In this document: positions 34,487 to 44,396 of the stretch, piece by piece
Layout of the letters: every line of letters begins with the position of its first letter
Position numbering within the stretch: the stretch's first letter is position 1
Assembly (NCBI RefSeq): GCF_001658025.2
Contig: NZ_CP014007.2
Coordinates: forward strand, 248,001-312,000
Direction of reading: 5' to 3'
Origin: Kosakonia oryzae
Lineage (GTDB): Bacteria; Pseudomonadota; Gammaproteobacteria; Enterobacterales; Enterobacteriaceae
DNA length: 64,000 nucleotides
Notes under the pieces: model-generated
What the model was told of the DNA's origin: nothing
Database searches by the model: none
What the model saw: the letters and a program-made list of their open reading frames with translations, nothing else
Program-made: the position numbers and the translations under genes

Positions 34487-35850
34487 TGCGGCTCCAGTAA
34501 TGCGGAGCGATCGGCGGCACGCAGAACGTCATTTACCTTTTCCACCGCGCTGCCGAGGTAACGCGCCGGATCAAGCCACGCATCGAGATCGGCTCCGCTG
34601 ATCGCCGCCGCGATTTCCGGCTGCTCTGCCAGCACGCTTTTAAAATCGCGACCAGTCTCAAAAGCGGCCATCGAGCAGGTGTAAACCAGGTGATGTGCGG
34701 TCTGTTTGCCGAGGGTTTTTCCCGCTTCAAACATCACGCGTTCAGAGAGCAGCAGCCCGGCCTGAATATCCAGGTTAGTACGCATTTTCGCTTCGTTGAC
34801 CGTCAGGCCGCTGAGAATGCCCTGCGCATTTTGCAGTTGCGCCGAGAGATAAAGGCAAATCTCCGGCAGCGCCAGCCATTCGGCCCGCCAGCTCATGGCG
34901 TCGCGTTCATGCTCAACGTGCATCGATTCAAAAATCAGCCCGGCGCTGTGGCGCACCGGCGCAGTCAGGCTGGCCAGCCCTTCAATCGCCGCCGGATTAC
35001 GTTTATGCGGCATGGTGGTGGAGCCGATTTTCCCGGCGCTGAACGGCTCTTCAACTTCGCCGATTTCGGTGCGCATCAGGTTATAGAGTTCATTGCCAAT
35101 TTTGCCGAGCGAGCCGCTGATCAGCACCGCCAGCGAGGCGAATTCACTCAGGCGATCGCGCGCCGATTGCCAACCGATATTCGGGCTTGCCAGCCCCAGC
35201 AGCGCCAGTGCGCGGCGTTCCACTTCCGGGCCTTTATCGCCCAGCGCCGCATTGGTGCCGATCGCGCCGTTGATATTGCCGGTCAGCACGCGCGGGCTGA
35301 TTTCATCAATGCGCGTCAGGTGGCGCAGAAATTCATCCAGCCAGACGGCGACCTTAAAACCGAACGTGGTGGGCAATGCCTGCATGCCGTGGGTGCGGCC
35401 GACCATCAGCGTGCGCTGATGCCGTTCAGCAAGCTGACGCAGCGCGCGTGCCACCCCCACCGTATCGCGGCGGATAATGGTCAGCGCATCGCGCAGTTGC
35501 AGGATCGTGCCAGTATCGACAATATCCTGCGTCGTCGCGCCGTAATGCAGATACTCGCCCGCCGGGCCAATCTGCTGTTGCAGCGCCGTCAGGGTCGGCA
35601 TAAACGAGTGTTTCATTTGCGCGGCCAGCGTGGCGATATCGCTCAGTTGCAGCGCCTGCGGTTGCGCGCGCTCGGCGATCTCCTGCGCCGCCTGCGCGGG
35701 AATAATGCCCAGTTCGCCCTGAGCGCGGGCCAGCGCCACTTCCACGGCGGCCTGCTGGCGAAGACGGTTTTCCTCCGACCAGATGGCGCGCATTTCCGGC
35801 GTGGCGAAGTTATTGCCGATAATCAGAAAATCGATGGGATGCGATGACAT
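34483..35850 (-). CDS. Fumarase/aspartase-superfamily lyase, probable S-(2-succino) lyase
   Basis: 455 residues, PurB/CMLE-like. Superfamily segments: T-Q-D-I-V-D-T near 107-113, V-G-R-T-H-G-M-Q-A near 148-156 (region C1/C2) and the flexible signature G-S-T-T-M-P-H-K-R-N-P near 277-287 with the catalytic serine just ahead. Such enzymes release fumarate from succinyl-linked N or S compounds. The association with acetyltransferase, M20 deacylase, MmgE/PrpD and an amino acid importer matches clusters in which an S-(2-succino) lyase replaces the YxeK monooxygenase (described for Dickeya dadantii and Enterococcus italicus); expected reaction: N-acetyl-S-(2-succino)cysteine to fumarate and N-acetylcysteine. 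Alternatives: iminodisuccinate lyase or another N-succinyl lyase. First gene of the minus operon; the promoter lies in 35851-36063. Confidence 0.88.
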   Translation of the reverse strand: MSSHPIDFLIIGNNFATPEMRAIWSEENRLRQQAAVEVALARAQGELGIIPAQAAQEIAERAQPQALQLSDIATLAAQMKHSFMPTLTALQQQIGPAGEYLHYGATTQDIVDTGTILQLRDALTIIRRDTVGVARALRQLAERHQRTLMVGRTHGMQALPTTFGFKVAVWLDEFLRHLTRIDEISPRVLTGNINGAIGTNAALGDKGPEVERRALALLGLASPNIGWQSARDRLSEFASLAVLISGSLGKIGNELYNLMRTEIGEVEEPFSAGKIGSTTMPHKRNPAAIEGLASLTAPVRHSAGLIFESMHVEHERDAMSWRAEWLALPEICLYLSAQLQNAQGILSGLTVNEAKMRTNLDIQAGLLLSERVMFEAGKTLGKQTAHHLVYTCSMAAFETGRDFKSVLAEQPEIAAAISGADLDAWLDPARYLGSAVEKVNDVLRAADRSALLEPQ

Positions 35851-36063
35851 AGACGCTGTTACCTGTCGGTGAAAAATGAAAAAGAAGCATGGTTAAATTT
35901 ATTTTCTGCTCAGCATCTTCACGGATGAATATATCGGCGGCAAGGTATTTGTCGCTATAGCTAATATTGTTCTATCGATATGAAAATACAGGAAATGGCA
36001 AAGATTGTTTTTTATTTTTATTTTTGTAGCATGAGGGAATAACGGCTGTTAATCCCTCTCAAT

Positions 36064-37167
36064 ATGGACAATCTCATGCTTGCAATAAAAACGCCGCACA
36101 CCTGGTTTCATCACGCAGGTATTCGTCATGATGCAGGGGAATATATTGCGCCGCTGACGCAAAATATTTTAATTATTACCAGCGCGCAGGCCTGGGCGCG
36201 GGTGAATCCGGCTCTGGAAAACAGTTTGCGCAGCAGCGGCATCGCATGGCAGACGGAGATCATGACCGGTTACTGTACCGATGAACGCGTGGCGCACTAC
36301 GTTAAACGGGCGCACAAACTGGGCGTGCAGTATATCGTTGGCGTTGGCGGCGGGCGCGTGCTGGATACCGCCAAAGCGGTGGCGGATGCTCTTGACGGCG
36401 GCGCATCGATCACCATTCCGACGGTGGCATCAACCTGCGCGGCCTGGTCGCCGCTGTCGGTGTTTTACACCGAAGAGGGTGGGCAGATACGCAGCCAGCC
36501 ATTAAAAACATTGCCGCGGCTGGTGCTGGTGGACAGCGAAATTATTGCGCAAAGCGATGTGCGTTATTTAAAAGCGGGCATCGTTGATGCGCTAGCAAAA
36601 TGGTATGAATTCCGCCCCTATTTACAGCACACGCCGGATAACTTATCGCTGCAATTAAAAGTACAGACCGCGCGGCTGGCGGTGGATATTTATGAAAAAC
36701 ACGGACAGCAGGCGTTGCGGGATAATCAGGCGCACCTTGTTAGCGATGCGCTGATCAGCGTTATTGACGCCAATATTGCGGTTGCCGGAATGGCCAACAG
36801 TATTCGTGGTGAAATTCCCACGCCCGGCGTGGCGCACGCGATTCATAACCGTTTGACCTATGAACCGGCACTGCGCGACTGGCTGCACGGCGAACGCGTC
36901 GGTTACAGCCTGCTGGTACAGTCGTTTCTGGAGCAGGACAGCGACACGCCGGATGCCACGCTACTGGCGCTGCTGCGCCAGTACGATGCGCCGCTGACGC
37001 TGGCGCCGTTAAAGGAGATCCGCCTGGCGGTGATTCAGGCAGTGGCGCGCAGTATCAGTTTCCCGAAGGCGGCGGCCGATCACCTGCCGTTTTCCCTCGA
37101 TCCGGCGCGTATTGAGCGCGCGCTGCGCCAGACGGAGCAGTTTTTCACTCCGCGCTACGCCGTGTAA
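36064..37167 (+). CDS. HcxA/YbdH-like iron-containing alcohol dehydrogenase family protein
   Basis: 367 residues resembling E. coli HcxA (YbdH), a hydroxycarboxylate dehydrogenase of the glycerol-dehydrogenase-like group. NAD-binding G-V-G-G-G-R-V-L-D-T-A-K is near residues 96-107 and the T-V-A-S-T-C-A-A-W-S-P-L-S-V block near 121-134, followed by metal-region histidines (A-H-A-I-H-N near 258). Start at ATG 36064; ATG 36076 is a possible alternative and neither has a good ribosome site. It is divergent from the lyase operon and abuts nikR on the opposite strand with no bases between the two stops. A role in handling a 2-oxo or 2-hydroxy acid from the island is possible but unproven. Confidence 0.85.
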   Translation: MDNLMLAIKTPHTWFHHAGIRHDAGEYIAPLTQNILIITSAQAWARVNPALENSLRSSGIAWQTEIMTGYCTDERVAHYVKRAHKLGVQYIVGVGGGRVLDTAKAVADALDGGASITIPTVASTCAAWSPLSVFYTEEGGQIRSQPLKTLPRLVLVDSEIIAQSDVRYLKAGIVDALAKWYEFRPYLQHTPDNLSLQLKVQTARLAVDIYEKHGQQALRDNQAHLVSDALISVIDANIAVAGMANSIRGEIPTPGVAHAIHNRLTYEPALRDWLHGERVGYSLLVQSFLEQDSDTPDATLLALLRQYDAPLTLAPLKEIRLAVIQAVARSISFPKAAADHLPFSLDPARIERALRQTEQFFTPRYAV

Positions 37168-37566
37168 TTATTCTTCTGTCAGGCACTGCAAATGGCCGTG
37201 GCGCACGCCGCGCTGGGCAATCACATCGTCGGCGAAATGCTGCACATCGCCCATTTTGCCTTTCAGCACGGCGATCTCCAGACAGTCGTCGTGACTGATA
37301 TGCACATGCAACGTGGCGACAGAAAGCTCGTGATGGTGATGCTGCGTGGCGACAAGGCGGCTCGCCAGATCGCGCTTTTCATGCTCGTAAACGTAGGAGA
37401 GCACGGCATAGCCCTGCTGCTCGCTGTTCTGTGTCGATTCCTGCGTCAGTGCGCTGCGCAGAATATCGCGCAGCGCCTCCGAGCGGTTGTTGTAGCCGCG
37501 CTGTTCGCTCAGGTTATCCAGCGTTTCCAGCAGATCATCGTCAAGGGTAATGGTTACGCGTTGCAT
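37168..37566 (-). CDS. nikR: Nickel-responsive transcriptional regulator NikR
   Basis: 132 residues (E. coli 133). N-terminal ribbon-helix-helix ([20 protein letters not shown]) and C-terminal ACT-like nickel domain. The high-affinity Ni ligands H76, H87, H89 and C95 are all present at the E. coli positions. It overlaps the end of nikE by 13 bases, as the last gene of nikABCDE-R. It represses the nik operon when nickel is sufficient; the matching operator is at 42474-42501. Confidence 0.97.
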   Translation of the reverse strand: MQRVTITLDDDLLETLDNLSEQRGYNNRSEALRDILRSALTQESTQNSEQQGYAVLSYVYEHEKRDLASRLVATQHHHHELSVATLHVHISHDDCLEIAVLKGKMGDVQHFADDVIAQRGVRHGHLQCLTEE

Positions 37567-38339
37567 AGCGCTCTTCTTTGTCGTGGGGAGGGGAAGGCGG
37601 GTAGCACCGCCTGTTGTAATGCCTGGCCTGCGGTGGAGGTAAAGCGCAGCGGCGCGGCAACCTCCACGGTTTCAACAATACTGCCGTTTTCCATCACCAT
37701 CACCCGCTGGCAAAAACGTTCGACCAGCCGCAGGTCGTGGGTGATAAACAGGCACGCCTGGCCGGTCCGCTGTTGCAGGCGCTTCAGCAGTTTAATCATT
37801 CCGGCTTGCAGCACGCCATCAAGGCTGGAGACCGCTTCGTCGAGGATCAATAACCCCGGCTCTACCGCCAGCGCCCGCGCCAGGCAGACGCGCTGAAGCT
37901 GGCCGCCGCTAAGCTGCGGCGGGCGTTTATGCTGCAACGCTTCGTCCAGCTCTACAGCTTGCAGTAACTGCGCGATACGCGCCTGCTGCTCCGCTCTGTT
38001 AAGCGCCAGTAAATGGCGTAGCGGCTCGCGCAGGATCTCGCGCACCGTCTGACGTGGATTCACCGCGCTGAGCGGATCCTGAAACACCATCTGAATATCG
38101 CGGCGAAACGCTTTACGTGTACGGGCATTCAGCCGGGAAAGCGGCGCGCCCTGCCAGAAAATTTCGCCTGCGTGCGGCGCTTCCAGCCCGACCAACAGCC
38201 GCGCCAGCGTACTTTTGCCGCAACCGCTGCGTCCGAGCAGCGCCACGGTTTCGCCGCGCTTAAGTTGCAGGGAGAGCTGTTGCAACACTGGCTGTTGCTG
38301 GTAGCGATGGGATAACCCCTTAACCTCAAGAATATTCAT
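37554..38339 (-). CDS. nikE: Nickel ABC transporter ATP-binding protein NikE
   Basis: 261 residues; Walker [10 protein letters not shown] near 36, signature L-S-G-G-Q-L-Q-R near 143, Walker B L-L-I-L-D-E-A near 164. One of the two ATPases that power Ni import. Overlaps nikD by four bases and nikR by 13. Confidence 0.96.
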   Translation of the reverse strand: MNILEVKGLSHRYQQQPVLQQLSLQLKRGETVALLGRSGCGKSTLARLLVGLEAPHAGEIFWQGAPLSRLNARTRKAFRRDIQMVFQDPLSAVNPRQTVREILREPLRHLLALNRAEQQARIAQLLQAVELDEALQHKRPPQLSGGQLQRVCLARALAVEPGLLILDEAVSSLDGVLQAGMIKLLKRLQQRTGQACLFITHDLRLVERFCQRVMVMENGSIVETVEVAAPLRFTSTAGQALQQAVLPAFPSPRQRRALCNA

Positions 38340-39100
38340 TGCGTCAGCTCCATGCCGTACAGCGCCAGATGCGCCGCCACTAACTGCCGGGTGATGGGAT
38401 GCTGCGGCGCGGTAAACAGCGCTGTCACCGGGCCGTGTTCGATAATTCGCCCGTTATCCATCACTGCAACATCATCGGCCAGACGGGCAACCACGCCCAT
38501 ATCGTGCGTCACCAGCAGCATACCGGGCTGGCGCTGTTGTACGATTTCATCAAGCAGATCGAGGATGTGCGCTTGCGCCACGGCGTCGAGATCGGTGGTG
38601 GGTTCGTCGGCGATGATAAACGGTGCATCGCTGAGCAGCGCCATGGCGATCATCATACGTTGCAACATGCCGCCGCTCATCTCAAAGGGATAACAACCCA
38701 GCACGCGCTGCGGTGCTTCAAGCCCGACGCTGCGCAGCGCGGCAATTAACGTCGCGTCATCGGCAGGTTTGCCAAGCGCATGGCAGGTTTCCCGCGCATG
38801 CGCGGCCATCGTACGCAGCGGGTTAAAGGCGCTGCGTGGGTTTTGCATCACCGTGGCGACGGTAACGCCGCGCAAGGCCTGCGGGCTGACGGGCTGTGCA
38901 TCCAGCCGCAACTGGCCGCTTACCTGCCGCACGCCAGCAGGTAACACGCCGAGCGCTGCCGCGCAGGTCAGTGATTTCCCGCTGCCGCTACCGCCAACCA
39001 GTGCCAGCACGCGCCCGCGTTGCAGCGTCAGCGAAACCTCCTGCACCAGCGGCCGTTCGGCATGCAGGGTGAGATTCTCCAGAGAGAGTTGTCCAGGCAT
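38336..39100 (-). CDS. nikD: Nickel ABC transporter ATP-binding protein NikD
   Basis: 254 residues (E. coli 254); Walker A G-G-S-G-S-G-K-S near 35, signature region M-S-G-G-M-L-Q-R near 146, Walker B F-I-I-A-D-E-P-T near 167. Partner of NikE. Start shares one base with the stop of nikC. Confidence 0.96.
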   Translation of the reverse strand: MPGQLSLENLTLHAERPLVQEVSLTLQRGRVLALVGGSGSGKSLTCAAALGVLPAGVRQVSGQLRLDAQPVSPQALRGVTVATVMQNPRSAFNPLRTMAAHARETCHALGKPADDATLIAALRSVGLEAPQRVLGCYPFEMSGGMLQRMMIAMALLSDAPFIIADEPTTDLDAVAQAHILDLLDEIVQQRQPGMLLVTHDMGVVARLADDVAVMDNGRIIEHGPVTALFTAPQHPITRQLVAAHLALYGMELTQ

Positions 39101-39933
39101 CAGTGTGCGTGCTCCGTAACCAGATGAGGATCGAGGTGGTCGCGCAGGGCGTCGCCCAGCAGATTAAACGCCATCACGCTGATAAACAGCGCCAGCCCCG
39201 GCCACAGCATTTGCAGAGGCTGCGTCCAGATAAACTGCCGCGCATCGTTGATCATCACGCCCCATTCCGGCGTGGGCGCGGTCACGCCAAGCCCAAGAAA
39301 TGACATGCCTGCCACGTGCAGCATCATATGTCCGATATCCAGCGTCGCCAGCACCAGTAACGAGGGGATTACCGCGCCCGCAAGATGGTCGCGAAACAGC
39401 GGCAAGTAGCCTGCACCGCTTAAGCGCGCCGCCAGTACATACTCCCGGCTGCGCAGGGAGATCGCCAGGCTGCGCACCATGCGCGCGTACCATGCCCAGT
39501 GGGAAAGGGCGATGGCGATAATCACATTGGTCAGCCCGGTGCCGAGCACGCCGACCATAAAAAACGACAGGATCGATGTGGGAAAGGTCATGAAAATATC
39601 CGCCACGCGCATAATCGCCTGATCGACGCGCCCGCCCAGCAGCCCGGCGCAGCCGCCCGCCACAAGCCCTAACGCCAGCACCAGCAGCAGGCAAATCATC
39701 ACCGCGCCGAGTGACACGCGGGTGGCGGCCAGCAACCGGGAGAAGATATCGCGCCCGAGGTGGTCAGTGCCGAGCCAGTGCTGGCTGTCGGGCGGCAGCA
39801 GGCGCGAAGGCAGATCAACCGCCTGCGGATCGAACGGCACCCACCACTGACAGGTCAGCGCAATCACTAACAGCACGAGCAGGATCAGCATCGCGACACG
39901 AACCGACCAGCGCGCGGTAAGAAAAAAATGCAT
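39100..39933 (-). CDS. nikC: Nickel ABC transporter permease NikC
   Basis: 277 residues (E. coli 277), DppC-type permease with about six membrane segments, an N-terminal [11 protein letters not shown] motif near 53-63 and the permease loop [13 protein letters not shown] near 162. Starts on the last base of nikB. Confidence 0.96.
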   Translation of the reverse strand: MHFFLTARWSVRVAMLILLVLLVIALTCQWWVPFDPQAVDLPSRLLPPDSQHWLGTDHLGRDIFSRLLAATRVSLGAVMICLLLVLALGLVAGGCAGLLGGRVDQAIMRVADIFMTFPTSILSFFMVGVLGTGLTNVIIAIALSHWAWYARMVRSLAISLRSREYVLAARLSGAGYLPLFRDHLAGAVIPSLLVLATLDIGHMMLHVAGMSFLGLGVTAPTPEWGVMINDARQFIWTQPLQMLWPGLALFISVMAFNLLGDALRDHLDPHLVTEHAH

Positions 39934-40874
39934 TAGTGCGCTCCTTCATGATGGCGAATGCGGGGATCCAGCGCGGCGCTCAGCAGATCCACCACCAGGT
40001 TGCACAGAACAAACACCACCACCATCACCAGCGTAAAGCACTGGATCACCGGGTAGTCGCGGTTAAAAATCGCCGACACTGCATAGCGGCCAATACCGGG
40101 CCAGGCGAAGATGTTTTCGATGATCATCGTGCCGCCAATCAGTTCGCCAATATGCATGCCCAGCGCGGTGATCACCGGCAAACCAGCGTTACGCAAGATA
40201 TGCCCGCGCTCGGTCTGCTTTTCGTTTAAGCCACGCAGCCGCGCCCAGGTGACATGGCGCTGGCCCGCCGCTTCCAGCATGCTGGCGCGCAGCAGACGAG
40301 CGTTGATCGAAAGTGACATCAGCGCGATCGACAGCGCAGGCAAAATCAGGTGCTGCCAGCCGCCGTAACCCAGTGCAGGCAGCCATTGCAGGTGCACCGA
40401 GAAGAACATCACCAGCAAAAAAGCGAGCCAGAAGTTGGGCATCGACACGCCGAGAAAGGCAATCGCGCGCACGATAAAATCCGGCAGACCGTCGCGATGG
40501 CGTGCCGCCCAGATACCGAACGGCACCGAGATGAACAAAATCAGCGCCAGCGCCGCGCCCGCCAGTAGCAATGTGGCGGGCAGAAAGTGCAGCACGTCGT
40601 CCAGCACCGGGCGCTGGGTGGCGTAGGAGATGCCGAAGTCAAGGTGCAGCGCGCGCCACAGCCAGTGGAGATATTGCGCGGCCAGCGGTTGGTCGAGACC
40701 AAGCTGCGCCCGCGTGGCTGCAATCATCTCCGGCGTTGGCGGCAGGCTGGAAAGGCGCAAATAGTCCATTGCCGGATCACCCGTACCGAGGCGCAGCAGC
40801 AGGAAAATCACCACCGATGCGGCGAGGATCATCGGGATCAGGATAAGCAGACGACGAAGTAAATAACGGCTCAT
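39933..40874 (-). CDS. nikB: Nickel ABC transporter permease NikB
   Basis: 313 residues (E. coli 314), DppB-type permease beginning [20 protein letters not shown] with the first membrane segment, and six segments in all. The cytoplasmic loop with [10 protein letters not shown] near 206 contacts the ATPases. Overlaps nikA by four bases. Confidence 0.96.
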   Translation of the reverse strand: MSRYLLRRLLILIPMILAASVVIFLLLRLGTGDPAMDYLRLSSLPPTPEMIAATRAQLGLDQPLAAQYLHWLWRALHLDFGISYATQRPVLDDVLHFLPATLLLAGAALALILFISVPFGIWAARHRDGLPDFIVRAIAFLGVSMPNFWLAFLLVMFFSVHLQWLPALGYGGWQHLILPALSIALMSLSINARLLRASMLEAAGQRHVTWARLRGLNEKQTERGHILRNAGLPVITALGMHIGELIGGTMIIENIFAWPGIGRYAVSAIFNRDYPVIQCFTLVMVVVFVLCNLVVDLLSAALDPRIRHHEGAH

Positions 40875-42439
40875 TGCGCCGCCTCCGGCGAAATCTGATC
40901 GAAGGGGATCTCAGAAGCAATTGGCGCGAACGGAATCACACCCAGTTCTGGTTTTGCCACCACCATCGTTGATACATAGCTGATCGGCAGATAAACCGCG
41001 TCGTTGTGCAGACGAGTAAGAATATCGCGGTACAACGCCTGGCGCGCGTGTTCATCGCGGGTGGTCAGCACCTCGCCGATCTCGCGGTCGATGATGGCTT
41101 TATCCGCCAGGCCGCGCTGCGCCTGGTAATCAGCATGGGACGGTACACGCATAGAACTCATAAAGGCGTGCGGATCGTACGGTGCGCCCCAGCTCCGGTT
41201 GAAAATCATACCGAAACGGCCATCGCGCTGACGGGCGTAAATGCTGCTCTCCTCTTCCCCCACCAGCGCCACCTCGACGCCCACCTGGCGCAGGTTGGCC
41301 TGGATTATCTCCGCCATCGATTTGCTCAGCGCGTCGGTGCCGATAAACGCCAGTTCGATATGCAGCGGCTGACCGGCTTTTTCGCGGATGGTTTTCCCGG
41401 CGGGCAGTGTCCAGCCAGCGTTTTCCAGCAATGCCCGCGCCCGATCCGGCGAGTAGCTGCGGGGTTGTAGCCCAACATTGGCGTAAGGCACCGTTGGCGC
41501 AAATAGCGTATCGGCAACCTGCTGCGTGCCGTAGAGCGCGCCATCAATCAGCGTTTTTTTATCCACCGCGTAGTTCAGCGCTTCACGTACCGCCTGCTCG
41601 CTGGTGGGCGTACGCGTGGAGTTAAGTGCCAGCATTACCGTTTCTACCGGTGCGGAAAGCTGCGTACGCCAGGCCGGGTTATGGCTGAAGCGGGCGAAGG
41701 TATCCAGCGTCAGCAGCCCTTCGTTGCCGTAAAGCAGGTCGATATCACCGGTTTCGAACGCCACCGCGCGGCTGGTGGCATCGGGAATCACCTTGATAAC
41801 AACTTTGCCGATGGCCGGTTTTTCACCCCAGTAACGTTCGTTACGCACCATGACGTCGTATTGATTGAGCCGGGATTCCTGCAACACCCACGGCCCGGTG
41901 CCGATCGGCGCGATGATGCCGTTCATGGTTTGCTGGTTTTTAAACTGCGACGGGGCGATAAAGCGAAACGGGCGGGGCAGGGAGAGTTCTTGCAGAAATG
42001 GATAGTAGGCGCTTTTCAGGGTGATTTGTAACTGGCTGGCGCTCAGGGCTTTGACGTCGGTTATCTGGTTTACCAGCTCCAGCCAGGCATGGCGCTGGCG
42101 GTTCGCGAGCACCGCGCGGAAGTTCTCTGCGGCGGCCTGGGCGTTAAACGGCTCACCGTTGGAGAACTGCACGCCGTCGCGCAGGGTAAACACCCAAGTT
42201 TTGCCATCCTCCGAGTGCGTCCAGTGGGTGGCCAACCAGGGTTTTACGCTGCCGTCAGCCTGATATTTCACCAGCGGTTCATACACCATGCTCTGGGCGA
42301 ACATCTGGTTCGGCGTGTAAAGGTGCGGGTTGAGCGGGCCGACATTCACCGGCCAGGCGGTGGTCAATGTGGGTAGCGCCGCCCAGGCGGCAAAAGAGGC
42401 GCATAACAGCAGCGCGGCGGCGTGGCGAAAGAAGGACAC
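40871..42439 (-). CDS. nikA: Nickel-binding periplasmic protein NikA
   Basis: 522 residues (E. coli 524) with a signal peptide ([20 protein letters not shown]). Family 5 solute-binding protein; the mature N-terminus [15 protein letters not shown] matches NikA. It captures Ni bound to small chelators for NikBCDE. First gene of the operon; the NikR operator lies 35 bases upstream of its ATG. Confidence 0.96.
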   Translation of the reverse strand: MSFFRHAAALLLCASFAAWAALPTLTTAWPVNVGPLNPHLYTPNQMFAQSMVYEPLVKYQADGSVKPWLATHWTHSEDGKTWVFTLRDGVQFSNGEPFNAQAAAENFRAVLANRQRHAWLELVNQITDVKALSASQLQITLKSAYYPFLQELSLPRPFRFIAPSQFKNQQTMNGIIAPIGTGPWVLQESRLNQYDVMVRNERYWGEKPAIGKVVIKVIPDATSRAVAFETGDIDLLYGNEGLLTLDTFARFSHNPAWRTQLSAPVETVMLALNSTRTPTSEQAVREALNYAVDKKTLIDGALYGTQQVADTLFAPTVPYANVGLQPRSYSPDRARALLENAGWTLPAGKTIREKAGQPLHIELAFIGTDALSKSMAEIIQANLRQVGVEVALVGEEESSIYARQRDGRFGMIFNRSWGAPYDPHAFMSSMRVPSHADYQAQRGLADKAIIDREIGEVLTTRDEHARQALYRDILTRLHNDAVYLPISYVSTMVVAKPELGVIPFAPIASEIPFDQISPEAAQ

Positions 42440-42473
42440 GTTGAATTCCCTGACGAAAGTCGGTGGCGAGAAG

Positions 42474-42501
42474 GTATGACGATTTTATTTATTCATCATA
42501 C
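42474..42501 (-). promoter_or_regulatory. NikR operator of nikABCDE-R
   Basis: GTATGA (42474-42479), sixteen bases, TCATAC (42496-42501): an exact match to the E. coli NikR recognition element GTATGA-N16-TCATAC. Position just upstream of nikA fits repression. Confidence 0.95.
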
Positions 42502-42564
42502 TAATGGCCTGTCCTGGATCAAAAGCCATGCGAATCATATGGATTTATCTCCCGGCGCGCGGGG

Positions 42565-43422
42565 CTATGCCTTAAATAGCCGCAACAGCATCTCAACTTG
42601 TTCATCCAGCGGCGCGAGATCTTTTTTTACGATCAGATGCAGCGGCGTGGCGCGTCGCGCGCCGTGGCTGAGCGGCAGTACTTTCAGCACGGCGTTTGTC
42701 AGCAAAGGCTGAATGCGCTCTTCTGGCAACCAGCCATAGCCGACCTGATACTGCACCGCTTCTATTGCCGCATCGATGGTGGAAAAGGTCCATGACTCTT
42801 GCGCACTCTGGTTTTGCCGGGCATCGCTCTCGGCAATGCGGATTAACGGCCACTCGGCCAGCATCTCTTCGCTCACCTGTTGCGCCGCGCCCAGTGGGTG
42901 ATCGCGGTGCGCGACGGCGACAAAATCGATATTCATCAGCCATTCGCCGCGCCCGGTGGTGTCCTGGCGGCGAGTCAGCACCATCACATCCGCCTGCGCA
43001 TACACCGGCAGCTCGTTAGAGGCGTTTTCCAGCACCTCGGTCAAGCGCACCTGGGTTTGCGGATAGCGCTGCTGGAACTGGCGCAGGATGGCGAACAGGC
43101 GCGCGCGGGGAAAGATGTTATCCACTACCAGATCCAGCCGGGTGCGCATGCCGTTACGCAGCGTTGCCGCGCGGGTTTCGACCCAGTCGAAGGCTTTGAG
43201 CAGCGGTTTCACCTGGTTGAGCAGCAATTCGCCCGCGGGTGTCAGCACCGCGCGACGCCCTTCCTGGACCAGCAAGGCAACGCCCAGCCTCTCCTGCAAT
43301 AGCGCCAGGTTGTAGCTCACGGATGACTGGCTGCGGTGCGTTTCGTCGGCGGCTTTGGCAAAGCTGCCCAGCTCCACCACTTTTTGCAGCAGCGTCCATT
43401 GTTCCAGCGTGGTCTTGTGCAT
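42565..43422 (-). CDS. LysR family transcriptional regulator, probable padC activator
   Basis: 285 residues. N-terminal winged helix (L-L-Q-K-V-V-E-L-G-S-F-A-K-A-A-D-E-T-H-R-S-Q-S-S-V-S pattern near 10-35) and a C-terminal periplasmic-binding-like effector domain. It is divergent from the phenolic acid decarboxylase gene 98 bases away, the classic LysR layout, so it probably controls padC in response to hydroxycinnamates. A spaced inverted repeat AATGAAT / ATTCATT (43440-43446 and 43466-43472) in the shared gap is a candidate site. Its 3' end is 125 bases from nikA, which it does not overlap. Confidence 0.9.
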   Translation of the reverse strand: MHKTTLEQWTLLQKVVELGSFAKAADETHRSQSSVSYNLALLQERLGVALLVQEGRRAVLTPAGELLLNQVKPLLKAFDWVETRAATLRNGMRTRLDLVVDNIFPRARLFAILRQFQQRYPQTQVRLTEVLENASNELPVYAQADVMVLTRRQDTTGRGEWLMNIDFVAVAHRDHPLGAAQQVSEEMLAEWPLIRIAESDARQNQSAQESWTFSTIDAAIEAVQYQVGYGWLPEERIQPLLTNAVLKVLPLSHGARRATPLHLIVKKDLAPLDEQVEMLLRLFKA

Positions 43423-43520
43423 AACTCATCTAAAAATTGAATGAATGTGATGCAAATATAGCGTTATTCATTGGATTTTTACGAGTGTAGGATCACCTTA
43501 TCGAACAGAGGAGATGAAAA

Positions 43521-44027
43521 ATGAGCACCTTTGATAAACATGATTTGAGCGGTTTTATCGGCAAACATCTGGTTTATACCTACGATAATGGCTGGAATTA
43601 CGAGATCTACGTGAAAAACGGCGAAACCCTTGATTACCGTATTCATAGCGGCATCGTGGCGAACCGTTGGGTGAAAAACCAGCATGCGTATATTGTTCGC
43701 GTGGGGGAAAGTATTTATAAAATTTCCTGGACTGAACCGACCGGCACCGATGTCAGCCTGATTGTGAATCTCGGCGATCGCCTGTTCCACGGCACCATCT
43801 TCTTCCCGCGCTGGGTGATCAACAACCCGGAAAAAACCGTCTGCTTCCAGAACGATCACATTCCGCTGATGGAGTCTTACCGCGCGGCGGGCCCGGCTTA
43901 TCCGACCGAAGTGATCGACGAATTCGCCACCATTACGTTTGTGCGCGATTGCGGTGCGAATAACGATAGCGTGATAGACTGCGCCGCCAGCGAATTACCG
44001 GCTAATTTTCCGCAGAATTTGTCCTGA
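43521..44027 (+). CDS. padC: Phenolic acid decarboxylase
   Basis: 168 residues, the full length of bacterial phenolic acid decarboxylases. Active-site residues are present at the right spacing: Y19 and Y21, R49 and E72 (same 30- and 23-residue intervals as Y11, R41, E64 of the Bacillus enzyme). It converts ferulic, p-coumaric and caffeic acids to vinyl phenols without cofactor, a detoxification of plant hydroxycinnamates. AGGAG at 43509-43513 supports the start. Regulated probably by the divergent LysR gene rather than PadR. Confidence 0.95.
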   Translation: MSTFDKHDLSGFIGKHLVYTYDNGWNYEIYVKNGETLDYRIHSGIVANRWVKNQHAYIVRVGESIYKISWTEPTGTDVSLIVNLGDRLFHGTIFFPRWVINNPEKTVCFQNDHIPLMESYRAAGPAYPTEVIDEFATITFVRDCGANNDSVIDCAASELPANFPQNLS

Positions 44028-44275
44028 TTCCGTATTCAGAAAATATATTTAAACAGTAACGATAGAAATAATTAATTGCATATCAATATTAATTTTTTCC
44101 GCTTTTGTTGATGTTCCGTTTAAATAACAAGGAAAACGCCTTTGTATACAACGCAGAGGCGTTAATTGTTTCAGTTTTTTGACAATAATCACAGCTTAAT
44201 TTTTTATTCCATTAATTTAATGCATTGTAAAATAAATATTTTTTATATTTGTTAAATTTGTCACATCCCAGCTTT

Positions 44276-44292
44276 CTTAATCTTGTCCTAAT
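44276..44292 (+). promoter_or_regulatory. Candidate PmrA box of the arn operon
   Basis: CTTAAT, five bases, CCTAAT; the PmrA consensus is YTTAAK-N5-YTTAAK, so one mismatch in the second half. Ten bases later is TAACAT, a possible -10, which places the second half-site at -35, as in known PmrA-activated promoters. It lies about 160 bases before arnB. Confidence 0.5.
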
Positions 44293-44396
44293 ATTTCCTT
44301 GGTAACATCTACCAACCAACTGTGAATGATGATTAATGCATAAAAATTGCAGTCATTATATTGTGGTTTAACATTCATCCGCCATTTTACTCACTA

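Noticed and set aside
34690-35847. 385-codon open frame on the plus strand opposite the lyase gene
   Set aside because: Antisense shadow; the minus strand carries clear superfamily motifs and operon overlaps.
44196-44222. CTTAAT and TTTAAT motifs near 44200 as a PmrA box
   Set aside because: The half-sites are 15 bases apart rather than 5; the pair at 44276-44292 has the right spacing.
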